Below are positions 42,230 to 42,540 of a stretch of 42,540 nucleotides of DNA, piece after piece; positions within the stretch are counted from its first letter, which is position 1; the number at the start of each line of letters is the position of its first letter. Location of the stretch: contig CAJTPZ010000014.1 in assembly GCA_910578395.1 (NCBI GenBank), forward strand, positions 1 through 42,540, written 5' to 3'. This stretch comes from an uncultured Muribaculaceae bacterium. GTDB taxonomy: Bacteria > Bacteroidota > Bacteroidia > Bacteroidales > Muribaculaceae. The notes under the pieces were generated by a model. It was not told where the DNA came from. It searched no databases and saw nothing but the letters and a program-made list of their open reading frames with translations. A program made the position numbers and the translations under genes.

Positions 42230-42540
42230 ATGAAGATATTTAGTACAGCACCAGAAGGAAATGAGCTTGCAGAAGCTGTTGGAGTTGATTATATAAAATT
42301 CTCCATTTCAATGATGGATGAATTTATTGATTGGATGAAAACAACCAAAGAGCCTTCTCAGCCAATATTGGCAATTATTGATATGCTGGTAATACTGGCA
42401 AAGAAATACCCCGTTGATGCTAATCTGTTAATTAAAAAAGAGAAAGTTCAAGAATGGAAAAATGTTTTTAACGATTGGTTTGAACGTTGTAGCAGTAGAA
42501 TTCCTGCCAAGTTTAGAAATGGAATTAAAGCAAATGGTGA
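42230..42540 (+). CDS. Hypothetical protein, 3' end outside window
   Basis: An open frame from ATG at 42230 runs off the window. It begins M-K-I-F-S-T-A-P-E-G-N-E-L and contains D-Y-I-K-F-S-I-S-M-M-D-E-F-I-D-W-M and L-A-I-I-D-M-L-V-I-L-A-K-K-Y. No stop occurs in 103 codons, and composition is AT-rich, in contrast with the integrase upstream. No family is recognised. It may be the first cargo gene of an island. Confidence 0.55.
   Translation, partial: MKIFSTAPEGNELAEAVGVDYIKFSISMMDEFIDWMKTTKEPSQPILAIIDMLVILAKKYPVDANLLIKKEKVQEWKNVFNDWFERCSSRIPAKFRNGIKANG

Noticed and set aside
40570..42540. Idea that the recombinase heads an integron with gene cassettes
   Set aside because: Only one partial gene is visible after it, it lies in the same direction as the integrase, and no attC-like site is seen between them; the structured element at 30482 is 10 kb away.

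Overview
The window looks like a chromosomal segment of a gut Bacteroidales bacterium, probably close to Muribaculaceae or Bacteroides. This is inferred from the recurring TAnnTTTG (-7) / TTG (-33) promoter elements typical of Bacteroidota, a CblA-type class A beta-lactamase, the OxyR and SbcCD variants, and an almost complete absence of Shine-Dalgarno sequences. No rRNA or species marker is present, so the family assignment is a judgement.

Layout. 1-480: an ArsR-type repressor with a clear operator and the first codons of a probable thioredoxin-fold partner at the left edge. 0.58-8.6 kb: housekeeping and accessory genes, namely an Asn/Ser-rich hypothetical, SanA-like DUF218 protein, zinc alcohol dehydrogenase, MFS transporter, two small proteins with Asp/Tyr-rich tails, thioredoxin, class A beta-lactamase, a split YjjP/YjjB (ThrE-type) exporter and a LysR regulator. 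8.6-10.9 kb: a glycoamylase-family lipoprotein in an operon with a flavodoxin-ferredoxin fusion. 10.95-19.9 kb: a complete type I-C CRISPR-Cas locus (cas3-cas5c-cas8c-cas7c-cas4-cas1-cas2) followed by an array of 17 recognisable 32-bp repeats plus distal relics. 19.9-28.4 kb: CoA-transferase, membrane iron-sulfur protein, OxyR, SbcC, SbcD and a GNAT acetyltransferase. 28.5-33.9 kb: a low-GC scarred region with a 5'-truncated glycosyltransferase, the C-terminal remnant of a mobilisation relaxase, a strongly self-complementary 119-bp element, an unrecognised membrane protein, a frameshifted secreted protein and a broken TIR-like nucleotide-binding (defence-type) gene. 33.97-40.5 kb: core genes dnaK, three consecutive FKBP-type prolyl isomerases and typA/bipA. 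40.5 kb to the end: tRNA-Arg(TCT), then a GC-rich tyrosine recombinase and an AT-rich gene running off the edge, probably the start of a genomic island.

How the genes work together. The Cas genes form one co-directional, tightly packed unit under a recognisable promoter in the gap next to the divergent flavo-ferredoxin gene. Cas5c is the predicted crRNA nuclease, Cas8c/Cas7c/Cas5c form Cascade, Cas3 degrades targets, and Cas4-Cas1-Cas2 add spacers at the cas2-proximal leader. The repeats are uniform near the leader and progressively mutated away from it. OxyR, the iron-sulfur membrane protein and SbcCD are neighbours, but nothing beyond position links them. The FKBP trio appears to cover cytoplasm, exported and lipoprotein locations.

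The CRISPR system itself is of a known type. The less familiar material is the 28.5-33.9 kb region, the paired small Asp/Tyr-tail proteins, and the twin ArsR operators.
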